A DNA stretch of 64,000 nucleotides from Staphylococcus americanisciuri (GCF_024814435.1 NZ_JANUXY010000008.1:1-64000), one strand, 5' to 3'; shown: positions 50,792-60,041, numbered from the stretch's first letter. Notes: generated by a model not told the origin, from the letters alone. A program made the numbers and translations.

Positions 50792-51310
50792 TTAAAAGAA
50801 TTTCAACATATTAATAATAGTATTCAGTAATATAACAATCAGCACTATAATTAAAGCTTTTCTCTTTTCTATTATTGAATAAAAGACAAGTAACATTCCA
50901 TATAAAACAGCTGAAATTAACATTGAAAACATGTTTATCCATATATTTTGTGAGACACTTATTCCATTATTTAAGTATGTAACCAAAGCTATGACAATTG
51001 AACTTGGAAGAATTGATAATGTAAATAAAAATAAATTAAATCCAATAGAAAACGACCGCTGTACGCCGATAAATCCTACTATAAATTTATAAATTATGGA
51101 TTGAAAAAAGACTAAGAACACCCCAAAAACAATCATCACAATATTCATCCAAAACAATGCTACATCAGCATCTAAATGTATATCTCCTGGCATATTATTG
51201 ATCTGTGATTGTAAAATGGATCTCGTTGATATTTGAATTGTAACTGTATAAACAACTAGTAGAAATATCAGAACTAGTACTTGATATTTAGATAACTTCA
51301 TTTTCATCAT
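50792..51310 (-). CDS. Multi-pass membrane protein, possibly Yip1-like
   Basis: 172 residues from ATG 51310, behind AAAGGA. Five hydrophobic segments: about residues 8-28, 50-75, 80-100, 110-130 and 140-165. The extracellular loop near residues 30-50 is acidic. I do not recognise a firm family; the arrangement (N-terminal helix, loop, four helices with two short charged loops) resembles Yip1-domain proteins of Firmicutes. A truncated paralogue lies just downstream. It closes the accessory island, next to lanFEG, but a role in immunity is speculative. Confidence 0.6.
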   Translation of the reverse strand: MMKMKLSKYQVLVLIFLLVVYTVTIQISTRSILQSQINNMPGDIHLDADVALFWMNIVMIVFGVFLVFFQSIIYKFIVGFIGVQRSFSIGFNLFLFTLSILPSSIVIALVTYLNNGISVSQNIWINMFSMLISAVLYGMLLVFYSIIEKRKALIIVLIVILLNTIINMLKFF

Positions 51311-51523
51311 TATCAAAATCCTTTCTTTTTTAGAAAATTACAACTTCTATAATTAATGTTATCGTTTTCAAAAAACATAGTCAACTTTGTTTATTATTAT
51401 TAGTTTATTTTTAGATTTATTTTATAAAAATGCAACTTCGAAATTGATGTATCAAACACGTAGTATCGTTGTAATACCAGTAGGGACATAAAAATTTTTG
51501 ATAACAGAAAATGGCGCCATATA

Positions 51524-51568
51524 AAAAGCCACGAAGCAGCATGTACAAAACAGCGCTCCGTGGCTATT
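51524..51568 (-). terminator. Terminator of the lactonase gene
   Basis: On the minus strand TAGCCACGGAGCGC and GCTTCGTGGCTTTTT form a stem followed by T residues, 5 bp after the stop. Confidence 0.85.
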
Positions 51569-51572
51569 ATCA

Positions 51573-52613
51573 TTATTGTTCAAATTTCACACAAACGCCT
51601 TCAGCTGCTTGTTGACTATTATCTGTTAACGTTAACAAGCCGGTTGCTTTATCACGTTTGAATACAACAACTTTTGAGTCCCCTTGTTCATGTGCAACAA
51701 CGAGGTAATCATCTGATGGCGTGATATTGAAATCACGTGGAAATACGTCTCCAGATGGTACGATGTCAACTAATTCAAGTTTGGCACCATCATTTAATAC
51801 TTTAAAAATCGCAATACTGTCATGACCTCTATTTGAAATATATAAAAATTGTTGATCGTGCGATAAATGAACAGCTGCTAATTTTGTCGGTTGTAAAAAG
51901 TCTTTTGGAATCGTTAAATGACGTTCACGTTCTGTAAAACGCCCATCTTCATAGTCCATCACAACTACAGTATTCGACAATTCATTCACGACGTAAGCAT
52001 AACGACCTGTTTTATGGTAAGCAATATGACGCGGTCCGTCTCCTGGTTGTAGCTGTGTACGATATGCCACATCTAAGCCTTGATTGCCATAGTGGTACGT
52101 TACGAGCAAGTCTGCACCTAAATCAACCGCCACAACATATTTTTGTTCCGGTGTTACTTCTATATAATGCACATGTGGTGCTTCTTGTCGAGCAACATTA
52201 GGTCCCGGTGTATATTCATGATAGACTTCTTCAATCAGTTTAACAATTTGTTGTTTATCTGCATCGAATTCATAAATACGTGCCAAGCCATCGCCATAAA
52301 CTGCCTCAAAAGCAAATTCGCCATCTGGTGATACAGATACATAACAAGCTGAACCTTTGACAGATGATAAACAGCGCCCCGTTTCTTCCAAAGTATCATC
52401 GGCTTTAATGTTGAATGTGGCTAGACCTGCATTCGTATCATCTTTTGTAATTGCTAGAAGTGTATTTTTAAACTGGCTCAAATATGTTGATGCATTCAAC
52501 TCAAACGCTGTTTCAACTGTCGTAACTTTCCCAGTTTGTTCGTCTAACTCAAAACGATAAATACCTTTCCCGTCTTTTTTGGTATATGAACCTATGTAAC
52601 CTTTTGTCGCCAT
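51573..52613 (-). CDS. pgl: 6-phosphogluconolactonase, beta-propeller type
   Basis: 346 residues, seven-bladed propeller of the lactonase (YkgB/YbhE) family. It opens 6-phosphogluconolactone in the pentose phosphate pathway. Blade signatures: KGIYRFELDEQTGKV, YVSVSPDGEFAF, PHVHYIEVTPEQKYVVAVDLGADLL, GPRHIAYHKTGRYAYVVNEL, AAVHLSHDQQFLYISNRGHDSI and PRDFNITPSDDYLVVAHEQGD. Products feed the same pathway as the gluconate operon further right. Confidence 0.92.
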   Translation of the reverse strand: MATKGYIGSYTKKDGKGIYRFELDEQTGKVTTVETAFELNASTYLSQFKNTLLAITKDDTNAGLATFNIKADDTLEETGRCLSSVKGSACYVSVSPDGEFAFEAVYGDGLARIYEFDADKQQIVKLIEEVYHEYTPGPNVARQEAPHVHYIEVTPEQKYVVAVDLGADLLVTYHYGNQGLDVAYRTQLQPGDGPRHIAYHKTGRYAYVVNELSNTVVVMDYEDGRFTERERHLTIPKDFLQPTKLAAVHLSHDQQFLYISNRGHDSIAIFKVLNDGAKLELVDIVPSGDVFPRDFNITPSDDYLVVAHEQGDSKVVVFKRDKATGLLTLTDNSQQAAEGVCVKFEQ

Positions 52614-52685
52614 ACTATTGCCTCCAATCTTCTATGTTAAAAGGACTGTCATAGAATAGTAAATATCCTACTTCAGTCCCATTAA

Positions 52686-52859
52686 TTATCCGATATTATT
52701 TTCAATATCTGACACGATTTCTTTTGTCTTGCTTTCAATTTCTTCAAAGTCTTTCTTGAAAACATACGCTAATACTGCTGCACCTACACCTACTGCTAAA
52801 GTAGTAAAGAATGTTAATGCAAAGATAAATTTAAATACGCCTTTGATGAAGTTCCACAT
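52686..52859 (-). CDS. Small membrane protein, YtxH-like
   Basis: 57 residues. ATG at 52859 follows AGAGGTG. One transmembrane segment (about residues 8-32, rich in Gly, Ala and Phe) is followed by a charged amphipathic helix (KKDFEEIESKTKEIVSDIE). Small conserved staphylococcal protein found beside pgl; function unknown. Confidence 0.8.
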   Translation of the reverse strand: MWNFIKGVFKFIFALTFFTTLAVGVGAAVLAYVFKKDFEEIESKTKEIVSDIENNIG

Positions 52860-53045
52860 TAATAATCACCTCTGTTTACGAAATATATACATTATTATCA
52901 TAACATAAATAACGTATTTATGTGAACTACTCGCCACTCAGTTAAAGAAATACCCAAAGTACAAACAGTCTAATCAAAAAATATTCAATTATTCAAATAA
53001 ATATGGTACATTATGATTAAATAATTTAAGAAAGAGGTAAGTTGC

Positions 53046-53435
53046 ATGCCATTCATTTCATTACTCAATTATTGGAAAAACCATGATATTGAGAACGTAT
53101 CAAACATGATAGATGATCACGTGGCAGCATATTATTTTAACGAATTGGGCGAACCTGTTGCGCTTAACAAGCCTGTGTTGATTGAAATGCTCCGTAAACG
53201 TATGAAACAGATTGAAACCGATACACATCTACAGTGGAATTTTGAGGTCGTTCAACGCGCACGCATTCATGACAAACAGCTTGTTATTTTCTATACGTAC
53301 TCATCTGAAAATCCCAACTATCAAGAGACTGAAAAAACGATGATTATGATGACTTTTAACTCTCGAACTTCTAATAATATCGGTCGAATCAAATCTATTC
53401 ATATCACACCACACATCAAAGATTTCCACAATTAA
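53046..53435 (+). CDS. NTF2-like/SnoaL-fold hypothetical protein
   Basis: 129 residues, ATG behind AGAGGTAAG. The pattern LLNYWKNHDIENVSNMIDDHVAAYYF followed by LIEMLRKRMKQIE and a beta-sheet with charged edges fits the NTF2-like fold (helix pair, then curved sheet), but no catalytic motif is evident. Convergent or independent of its neighbours. Function unknown. Confidence 0.65.
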   Translation: MPFISLLNYWKNHDIENVSNMIDDHVAAYYFNELGEPVALNKPVLIEMLRKRMKQIETDTHLQWNFEVVQRARIHDKQLVIFYTYSSENPNYQETEKTMIMMTFNSRTSNNIGRIKSIHITPHIKDFHN

Positions 53436-53511
53436 TCACCTGAGACTTCTCACCGATTTGATACGTGAAATAACTCTATCATATAGTCATGAAAGCAATT
53501 GAACAAGATGA

Positions 53512-54035
53512 TTGTCTATAGGCATAGCTATTGATCAACGTATTTTACCTGCATACGATACACATCCATACATCCCTTTTGCCCTAGATGATAATACTCA
53601 TATCAAAACAACTAGATTACGATGTGAAATTACGGTAAAACCAGTTTTTCACTTTGATTACAGCTTCATACATCATGTGCTTCACACCCCATTTATTTTT
53701 ATCATTCTTTTAATGATATTAATTATTATAGTGATGGAGAAGTTAGAAAGCCATTAACCTCGCGTTACAACATCGTAACAAATTATGTAGATTAGATTGC
53801 AGAGGAGACGTTAAAACATATAGCAAGTCAAATCAGACATATAGAGGGACGCATGATGACTATGCTGTCGCTGTTAGTCATTGGATCAAAAGTACACAAA
53901 TGCTCAAAAACAGCGAAAAAGAGCGGCTTAAGCGCGTACTATAATTTGATATTGCCATTCAATTTTCAACAATATGCACCATCTATTTGGGATGAAATTC
54001 GAGGCATACAAGATGCACTGAATATTCCAACGTAA
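53512..54035 (+). pseudogene. Probable decayed gene(s), function unknown
   Basis: Two open pieces are visible. The first (about 53512-53757) has no good start and ends in a hydrophobic helix followed by EKLESH. The second (about 53800-54035) reads EETLKHIASQIRHIEGR, a hydrophobic segment and FNFQQYAPSIWDEIRGIQDAL. Neither has a ribosome site. The pieces may be remnants of one or two membrane protein genes. I do not recognise a family. Confidence 0.35.
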
Positions 54036-54427
54036 CAAGCCATCTTAAACTTTACATATTATTGTTTTACCACCCTCTCTAATAGTGGTGTAATGCATTT
54101 GCAGTCGTGCACAATGATGATGAGCATCCTATCTATACGATAGTCGTTATCGATTGTTTCACCAACTAATGGTAGCTATGTTCAAATTAAGACGATGTCA
54201 GGAAATAACAGAAGTCGGAATGAATATAAACTTGGACTTGTAATGACATAATCTTTATGCATCGTAAAAGCTCATAAATGGTTATGGGTGTTATATAGCT
54301 GGCTCTCTATCTTAAAATATTATCGTCATATCGGCAAAAAGTATGCCTCATCACAGCTCTTTCAGCTATATGGTTATGGGTGCTACTGATACCCACTCCC
54401 TCACAACAAACTGAAAATTGACTCAAC
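54036..54427. other. Intergenic region without visible gene
   Basis: About 390 bp with stops in all frames. A GGTTATGGGTG motif occurs twice (about 54278 and 54370). Probably continues the decayed region to the left. Confidence 0.35.
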
Positions 54428-54473
54428 AAAAAGCCACCAAAACGGACGATTGTGCACGCTTGATGGCTTTTTT
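54428..54473 (-). terminator. Terminator of the DUF1700-DUF4097 operon
   Basis: On the minus strand AAAAAGCCATCA and TGGTGGCTTTTT form a strong stem with flanking A and T runs, directly after the stop. Confidence 0.88.
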
Positions 54474-54474
54474 A

Positions 54475-55320
54475 TTATGGATTGATGACAATATTGCCAT
54501 CATTCGTATACAGTTCAATTTGGTGCTTCCCTTTTCCATTAACGCCTTCTTTTAAATGTCGATGGTTAATGATGGCTTTCCCATTCGATGGGTGGAGGCT
54601 TAAGCGCACATTTTGTGGCAATTGGGCATATGACATCTCTATATCCCCTTTATTCACGACACCTTTAAGATCACAATGTGGTGCCATGTTCAACAAGTGC
54701 ATATCGCCTTCTCCTAATTTGAATAAACTTTTCTGTACTGTTGTATCTTTTGTGTTGATTATGCCTCTCTCGACGTGAATATCACTCTCTGATAATTCAC
54801 TACAATGAATATTAACAAATGTTTCATAGCCTTTAATCTGCGTGTTTTTAAAATGGCTATTACGAATTCTCACTTGTCCATTCAAATCATTCCAAAGCAT
54901 CACGTTATCTAACTTAATCCCTTCTAATGCAATATTAGCAATACGTGTTGTCACATTTAAGTTTTGAATCGAGTGAGCGGGAATCGTCACAGTAAGGTGT
55001 CCTTCTTTCGATGCAAAAGGATTCAAATTAAGCATTTTGCGCTTGGATAACATTTGCTCAGTAAGTTGCAATGTATGACCTTGACGTGTCACATTAAGCT
55101 TGTCCTTGCCTTTGTAACTTAAATTCAAGTGTTCACCTGATTTGAAAGTCACATTGATGTTGTCCGTGTTCACCACAAGCTGCTCGATATGTGCTGCATC
55201 AAAAGTTTGATTTAGTTGCGTCATCTCGGTTTTTCGATCCTCTATAAAAAACCACACAACTGTTCCTAAAATAAAAAAAACAATGAAACATCCCATGCCA
55301 AATATAAATAGTTTCTTCAT
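54475..55320 (-). CDS. DUF4097 beta-strand repeat lipid-facing protein
   Basis: 281 residues. One N-terminal transmembrane segment (about residues 5-26), then an extracellular right-handed beta structure with repeated short strands (HIEQLVVNTDNINVTF, LNVTTRIANIALEGI, VMLWNDLNGQVRI), the DUF4097 (LiaG-like) signature. Partner of the upstream DUF1700 protein, 2 bp apart. Such pairs are linked to envelope stress responses; direct function unknown. Confidence 0.82.
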   Translation of the reverse strand: MKKLFIFGMGCFIVFFILGTVVWFFIEDRKTEMTQLNQTFDAAHIEQLVVNTDNINVTFKSGEHLNLSYKGKDKLNVTRQGHTLQLTEQMLSKRKMLNLNPFASKEGHLTVTIPAHSIQNLNVTTRIANIALEGIKLDNVMLWNDLNGQVRIRNSHFKNTQIKGYETFVNIHCSELSESDIHVERGIINTKDTTVQKSLFKLGEGDMHLLNMAPHCDLKGVVNKGDIEMSYAQLPQNVRLSLHPSNGKAIINHRHLKEGVNGKGKHQIELYTNDGNIVINP

Positions 55321-55322
55321 TT

Positions 55323-55880
55323 TTACATTGTTCCTTTTTTAATAAAATTAACATTCCACTTCATATAGCGTATTAGTAAATGACGAATCGCTATGAGTAA
55401 CTTGATAATAATCACTAAAAACATTGTCCCCAATCCAAGGTATGCAAAGCTGAATAGATAATTACTAAGTGAAAAATTTTGAATGCCCGCCCACATATTC
55501 CAAATAAACAATATTAAAGGTGCTAGTATCATCCCTAATGAGACAAAAGTCGCTGCTGCCATAACGATTAACACAATGGTCAATGGAATGAGTATAAAAC
55601 AAAGCGTTATAATACTCACACCTACTGTCGCAACAACTGCTCGCATCATATGCGGGATATTAGGTCTTCTCTCTGCATCATTAAGTGCGTATTTCGCATA
55701 CTTTCGTTTAGCGATTTGTTTTGGGGAATCTAACGCCGCAACAATTGCTTTATCCGAATGTCCTTTTTGCGCTTCTTGATAAAAATGATTTTCATACTTC
55801 GTCATTACTTCATCAATTTTATCTTGTGGCAACTTATGTAATTGATATTCTAATTCATTCAAAAAAGTAATTTTATCCAT
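55323..55880 (-). CDS. DUF1700 (HAAS) membrane protein
   Basis: 185 residues. The N-terminal cytoplasmic HAAS domain, with LNELEYQLHKLPQDKIDEVMTKYENHF, is followed by about four hydrophobic segments. HAAS-domain proteins usually accompany PadR-type regulators that sense envelope or bacteriocin stress. Here I see no PadR gene upstream; the 180-bp gap to gntP is empty. Start follows an A-rich stretch with GGTG about 8 nt upstream. Confidence 0.82.
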   Translation of the reverse strand: MDKITFLNELEYQLHKLPQDKIDEVMTKYENHFYQEAQKGHSDKAIVAALDSPKQIAKRKYAKYALNDAERRPNIPHMMRAVVATVGVSIITLCFILIPLTIVLIVMAAATFVSLGMILAPLILFIWNMWAGIQNFSLSNYLFSFAYLGLGTMFLVIIIKLLIAIRHLLIRYMKWNVNFIKKGTM

Positions 55881-56003
55881 TTTTTACACCTAGTTTAATT
55901 ATATAAATTTATATTCCATTATAATTACTAGGAACACGAATTAAAATATCTAAGTCACATTTGTATTGTAAATGTCATATAATTAATTGTTTGTAATATA
56001 GAA

Positions 56004-56044
56004 AAACATACTAAGATTACGCTACTACTAACCTTAGCATGTTG
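56004..56044 (-). terminator. Terminator of the gluconate operon
   Basis: On the minus strand AACATGCTAAGGTTA and TAATCTTAGTATGTT pair, followed by TTTTC, 13 bp after gntP. Confidence 0.85.
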
Positions 56045-56056
56045 TTTTTTGATCAT

Positions 56057-57418
56057 TTAAACAAATAAGCTCAAGAAATAAACAAATACAAGACCGCTGA
56101 CTGAGATGATAGTTTCAACTAATGACCATGTTAAGAATGTTTCCTTAATCGTTAAGCCGAAGTATTCTTTAAACATCCAGAAACCAGCGTCATTGACATG
56201 TGAACAGAAGACACTTCCTGCACCGATAGCTAATACGACAAGTGCTAAGTTCACATCCACTGTTTGTAATAAAGGTAATACGATACCTGTTGTTGAGATG
56301 GCTGCAACAGTCGCTGATCCTAATGCTAAACGCAGAACAGCTGCAACGAGCCATGCGAGTAATAATGGAGAGATATGTGAACCTGTAAAAAATGTCTCAA
56401 TACTTTTACCAACGCCACCATCAATTAAAATTTGTTTGAAGGCACCGCCTCCACCAATGATTAAGATCATCATACCGATTGGGTAAATCGCCTGTGTCAA
56501 TGTATCCATTACATCTTTCATTGCGATACCACGCATTAATCCCATACTGAAAATCGCAAAGAGTACTGCGACTAACATTGCTGTTCCGGCTGTTCCAATA
56601 AAATAAATGAAGCTTTCAAAAGCATTTGTTGCGCCATCTGTATGGCCAGTAACAAGTTGCCATACCGTCGCAAACAACATCAAAATAACTGGTAATAATG
56701 CTGTAAATGTACTCAATCCAAAGCTAGGTAATGCATCTCTTTCAAATGTTTTGCTTGCACCTAATGTTGAGATATCACCTTCCCGATTGAACGCTGTTGG
56801 AGATAATTTAGGTGCAATTTTCACGAATAATGGACCGGCAAGTAATGTAACAGGAACGGCAATAATGAAACCGTATAATAACACTTCACCAATACTCGCA
56901 TTTAATTCTGTCGCGATAACAACAGGACCTGGATGTGGCGGTAAAAATCCATGTGTTACTGATAATGCTGTCACCATTGGTAAGCCAATTTTTAACTGTG
57001 ACATGTTCATACGCTTTGCAATTGTAAATACAAGTGGAATTAATAAGACAAGTCCCACTTCAAAAAAGAGTGCCACACCAATAATAAATGATGCGATGAC
57101 CATTGCCCATTGTACGTAACGTTCACCTAATCGCTTGATCAGTGTATCTGCAATTTGTGTTGCACCGCCACCATCAGCAAGTAGTTTCCCCAACATAGCA
57201 CCTAGTCCAAAAATCAATGCGATATGTCCTAATGTACCGCCCATTCCAGTTTCAATCGTTTTAATAATACTGTCGAATGGCATGCCCAGAAACAGCCCTG
57301 TCACAATTGCTGTTACGATTAATGACACAAATGTATTTAATTTAAATGCCATAATCAATACAAGTAAAACTAAAATCCCTAATACAACACTTATAATCGG
57401 CCAAAATTCATGTATCAT
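56057..57418 (-). CDS. gntP: Gluconate permease (GntP family)
   Basis: 453 residues with about 12-14 transmembrane helices; GntP-type H+ symporter for gluconate. Family marks: GMGGTLGHIALIFGLGAMLGKLLADGGGA, HGFLPPHPGPVVIATELNA, MGLMRGIAMKD and FCSHVNDAGFWMFKEYFGL near the end. Third gene of the gntR-gntK-gntP operon, 10 bp after gntK. Confidence 0.94.
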   Translation of the reverse strand: MIHEFWPIISVVLGILVLLVLIMAFKLNTFVSLIVTAIVTGLFLGMPFDSIIKTIETGMGGTLGHIALIFGLGAMLGKLLADGGGATQIADTLIKRLGERYVQWAMVIASFIIGVALFFEVGLVLLIPLVFTIAKRMNMSQLKIGLPMVTALSVTHGFLPPHPGPVVIATELNASIGEVLLYGFIIAVPVTLLAGPLFVKIAPKLSPTAFNREGDISTLGASKTFERDALPSFGLSTFTALLPVILMLFATVWQLVTGHTDGATNAFESFIYFIGTAGTAMLVAVLFAIFSMGLMRGIAMKDVMDTLTQAIYPIGMMILIIGGGGAFKQILIDGGVGKSIETFFTGSHISPLLLAWLVAAVLRLALGSATVAAISTTGIVLPLLQTVDVNLALVVLAIGAGSVFCSHVNDAGFWMFKEYFGLTIKETFLTWSLVETIISVSGLVFVYFLSLFV

Positions 57419-57427
57419 GTTATCCCT

Positions 57428-58978
57428 CTATTCTTCAACTTTATAATACGTTCTTTGAAATTTTGCAATCGACTCGTAAGATGCCACCAAATCGCGACTC
57501 ACTTGAATAAAAATAGATGCCAGTTCCTGATAGCATTGAACATATTCTTGGTTTGGTTCATGTGCATGTGTTTTCCCTACCCAATCAGCAATCATGCTAT
57601 AGTCATTATGTTTGCCAATCGCGCGACTCCCAATTGCACATGCACCGAGACACGAGCTTTCATAGCTTTCTGGTACTTCCAACTGACAATCAAAAATATC
57701 TGCCATCATTTGACGCCATAATGCACTTTTTGAAAAGCCACCTGTCGCATGAATTTTCGATGGCATCTCGCCCATTACCTCGACTAATGCAAGATAAACC
57801 GTGTATAAATTGAATAGAACACCTTCAAGCACTGCACGAATCATATGTTCTTTTTTATGTGCTAACGTCAAACCAATAAATGAACCTCGTGCATCTGATG
57901 TCCAAAGTGGCGCACGTTCCCCCGCCAAATATGGATGGAACATCAAACCTTGTGAACCCGGTGCTACCCTCTCCGCAATACGTGTCATGACATCATAGCT
58001 ATCCATACCTAGTCGCTTCGCTGTTTCAACTTCACTTGCCAATAATTCGTCACGCAACCAACGTAAGACCACACCACCGTTATTTACTGGTCCCCCTATC
58101 ACGTAATGCGTATCATCAAGTACATAACAGAAAATACGACCTTTACTATCAGTAAGTGGACGATCGACTACCGTTCTTATCGCACCAGATGTTCCAATTG
58201 TTACCGCCACTTCACCAGATCGATAACTATTCACACCTAAGTTAGATAACACACCATCACTCGCACCAATGACCAATGGTGTTGTCGGTCTTACACCTAT
58301 TTGATTCGCCAACCCTGCATCCATCGCCTGACAAATATATTGTGTTGATACAAGCTTAGGTAGTTGCTCTGTCGTCAGTTCAAGTAACGCTAACACTTCA
58401 GCATCCCAATCGCGTTCCCATAAGTTATACAATCCCGTTGCAGACGCAATAGATTCGTCCATCACCCATTCACCTGTCAAACGATAAATGATATATGATT
58501 TAATATCGACGAAACGTGCTGCTTGTGCGTAAAGTGCTGGCTCATCGTTCTTTAACCACCACATTTTACAGAGCGGGGACATCGCATGAATCGGTGTTCC
58601 TGTACGTTCATAAATTTGTTGACCTTGATGATTATTTTTCAAATCTTCAACGGCATAACGTGCACGATTATCCGCCCATGTAATACTATTCGTCAATGGC
58701 TTACCTGCTTGATCTACTAAAATTAAACTATGCATTTGTGCACTGAACGCAATCAATGAAATTTGTTCAGGTTGTACACGTTGCTTGCTAATAACGCCTT
58801 GTAGTGTATTGACGACCGCATCGAACAATACTTCTGGATTTTCTTCAGATGTATCAATCGTAGGTGTCAACATTTGATACTCTTGTTGTGCTTTATCAAT
58901 CACAGCACCTTCTTCATCATAGAGCACTGCTTTCGTACTGGTTGTGCCAATGTCTATCCCGATCATATACGCTGTCAT
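57428..58978 (-). CDS. gntK: Gluconokinase (FGGY family)
   Basis: 516 residues, the size of the FGGY-type gluconate kinases of Firmicutes (not the short P-loop type). It forms 6-phosphogluconate. MIGIDIGTTSTKAVLYD is the phosphate-1 motif; GASDGVLSNLGVNSYRSGEVAVTIGTSGA and MIRAVLEGVLFNLY are later ATPase motifs; HATGGFSKSALWRQMMADI is the adenosine site. Lies between gntR and gntP in one operon. Confidence 0.94.
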   Translation of the reverse strand: MTAYMIGIDIGTTSTKAVLYDEEGAVIDKAQQEYQMLTPTIDTSEENPEVLFDAVVNTLQGVISKQRVQPEQISLIAFSAQMHSLILVDQAGKPLTNSITWADNRARYAVEDLKNNHQGQQIYERTGTPIHAMSPLCKMWWLKNDEPALYAQAARFVDIKSYIIYRLTGEWVMDESIASATGLYNLWERDWDAEVLALLELTTEQLPKLVSTQYICQAMDAGLANQIGVRPTTPLVIGASDGVLSNLGVNSYRSGEVAVTIGTSGAIRTVVDRPLTDSKGRIFCYVLDDTHYVIGGPVNNGGVVLRWLRDELLASEVETAKRLGMDSYDVMTRIAERVAPGSQGLMFHPYLAGERAPLWTSDARGSFIGLTLAHKKEHMIRAVLEGVLFNLYTVYLALVEVMGEMPSKIHATGGFSKSALWRQMMADIFDCQLEVPESYESSCLGACAIGSRAIGKHNDYSMIADWVGKTHAHEPNQEYVQCYQELASIFIQVSRDLVASYESIAKFQRTYYKVEE

Positions 58979-58990
58979 ATTTTTCTCTCC

Positions 58991-59674
58991 TTACATTTGA
59001 TCCGACCAAAATGCACCAATATCGTTATTTAAATCACTAAAGTTCAAACGAAATGCTTCATACATCAACGTGCGATCTTTTTGTTCTATTGCTTCAACGA
59101 ACTTTTGATGATTCGTGATAATACGTTCAAAATCATCAATATCATGTGTCATACGTTGTAACATACCAATATAGACAAGACATAACATCAATGGCTTCAT
59201 CTGCATCCATAAGTGCGTCAAATAACTATGTTCACACGCATTGACCATTAATTCATGAAAGGCGATATCATGTTCCGTAAAACTCACAGGATCTTTAAAC
59301 TTCACACTCACCTTCATCATTTCTAGTGCTTGATACATCGCATGCACAATGGTTGGCAAATCATCGCGTTGAATCACTTTCGTAAAGGCAAACGATTCAA
59401 CCATTAAGCGCATATCCGTCATTTCTTGTTGCTTCGTTTCATCAAAAGGTAGAACTTCCGCACCCATTCTTTCAAGCTGAATCAAACGATCCTGACTCAA
59501 AATCTTAAACGCATCTCGAACCGGTGAACGGCTAACATTGAACTGTTTCGCAATTTGATTTTCTGTAATCACATCTTGTGTGTCATACTCTCCGTTCATC
59601 ATATTTAAACGCAAACATGCAGCAATCCATTCGCCCTTAGACATCTGTTGCTGCCATTGTTTCGGAAATTCCAT
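58991..59674 (-). CDS. gntR: GntR-family gluconate operon repressor
   Basis: 227 residues from ATG 59674, behind GGGGTGAT; a GTG three codons upstream is less well placed. N-terminal winged helix (VITENQIAKQFNVSRSPVRDAFKILSQDRLIQ) and a C-terminal FCD domain with helices around ALEMMKVSVKFKDPVSF. It represses gntRKP and is released by gluconate. The operator ACTTGTATACAAGT sits 14 bp upstream of the start. Confidence 0.93.
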   Translation of the reverse strand: MEFPKQWQQQMSKGEWIAACLRLNMMNGEYDTQDVITENQIAKQFNVSRSPVRDAFKILSQDRLIQLERMGAEVLPFDETKQQEMTDMRLMVESFAFTKVIQRDDLPTIVHAMYQALEMMKVSVKFKDPVSFTEHDIAFHELMVNACEHSYLTHLWMQMKPLMLCLVYIGMLQRMTHDIDDFERIITNHQKFVEAIEQKDRTLMYEAFRLNFSDLNNDIGAFWSDQM

Positions 59675-59687
59675 GCTTATCACCCCG

Positions 59688-59701
59688 ACTTGTATACAAG
59701 T
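59688..59701. promoter_or_regulatory. GntR operator
   Basis: ACTTGTATACAAGT, a perfect 14-bp palindrome, just upstream of gntR. It equals the core of the GntR operator known from Bacillus subtilis (ATACTTGTATACAAGTAT), supporting direct autorepression. Confidence 0.88.
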
Positions 59702-59709
59702 ATTCTAAT

Positions 59710-59738
59710 GCAAAAGCGCTTTCTTGTAAACGCTTACC
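59710..59738 (-). promoter_or_regulatory. Two cre-like CcpA sites upstream of gntR
   Basis: GCAAAAGCGCTTTC (59710-59723) and TGTAAACGCTTACC (59725-59738) both approximate the cre consensus TGWAANCGNTNWCA; the second differs only at the last base. Adjacent to the operator, they suggest glucose repression of gluconate use. Confidence 0.65.
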
Positions 59739-59770
59739 TTCAAATTGTCATAAATTTGAAAGGGAGTGAA

Positions 59771-59836
59771 ACAGGGATTGAGGCATCGTTTATCGATTTT
59801 CAAGAGTACAAATTAATGATGGCTCAATCCCGTTGT
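59771..59836. repeat. Intergenic hairpin, ACAGGGATTGAG type
   Basis: ACAGGGATTGAGGCATC pairs with GATGGCTCAATCCCGTTGT. The right arm shares ATTCC/ATCCC-GTTGTC with the hairpin at 14178-14230. An element family common between staphylococcal genes; function unclear. Confidence 0.65.
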
Positions 59837-59992
59837 CTCTTTGTGAAAAGGCTAAGTATGCTTGTTTAATCGTATTTGTATTCGAGTTATCTACTGCTTT
59901 TACATGAAACCTTAACTTCCATTGAATGTTTCGATTAATATCCCTCTTCCCCCTCATACTTTGTAATCAATTATAAAAGTTTGTAAAAACAT

Positions 59993-60037
59993 AAAAGCAG
60001 CTTTTCCTACCATTTATATTGGTCAGAAAAGCTGTTT
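59993..60037 (-). terminator. Terminator of the pmt operon
   Basis: On the minus strand AAACAGCTTTTCTGACCA and TGGTAGGAAAAGCTGCTTTT flank a short loop with a T-run, right after the pmtD stop. Confidence 0.85.
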
Positions 60038-60041
60038 GTCA

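Noticed and set aside
42307-51500. Complete lantibiotic production locus
   Set aside because: No lanB, lanT or full lanC frame is present on either strand, and the protease gene is broken.
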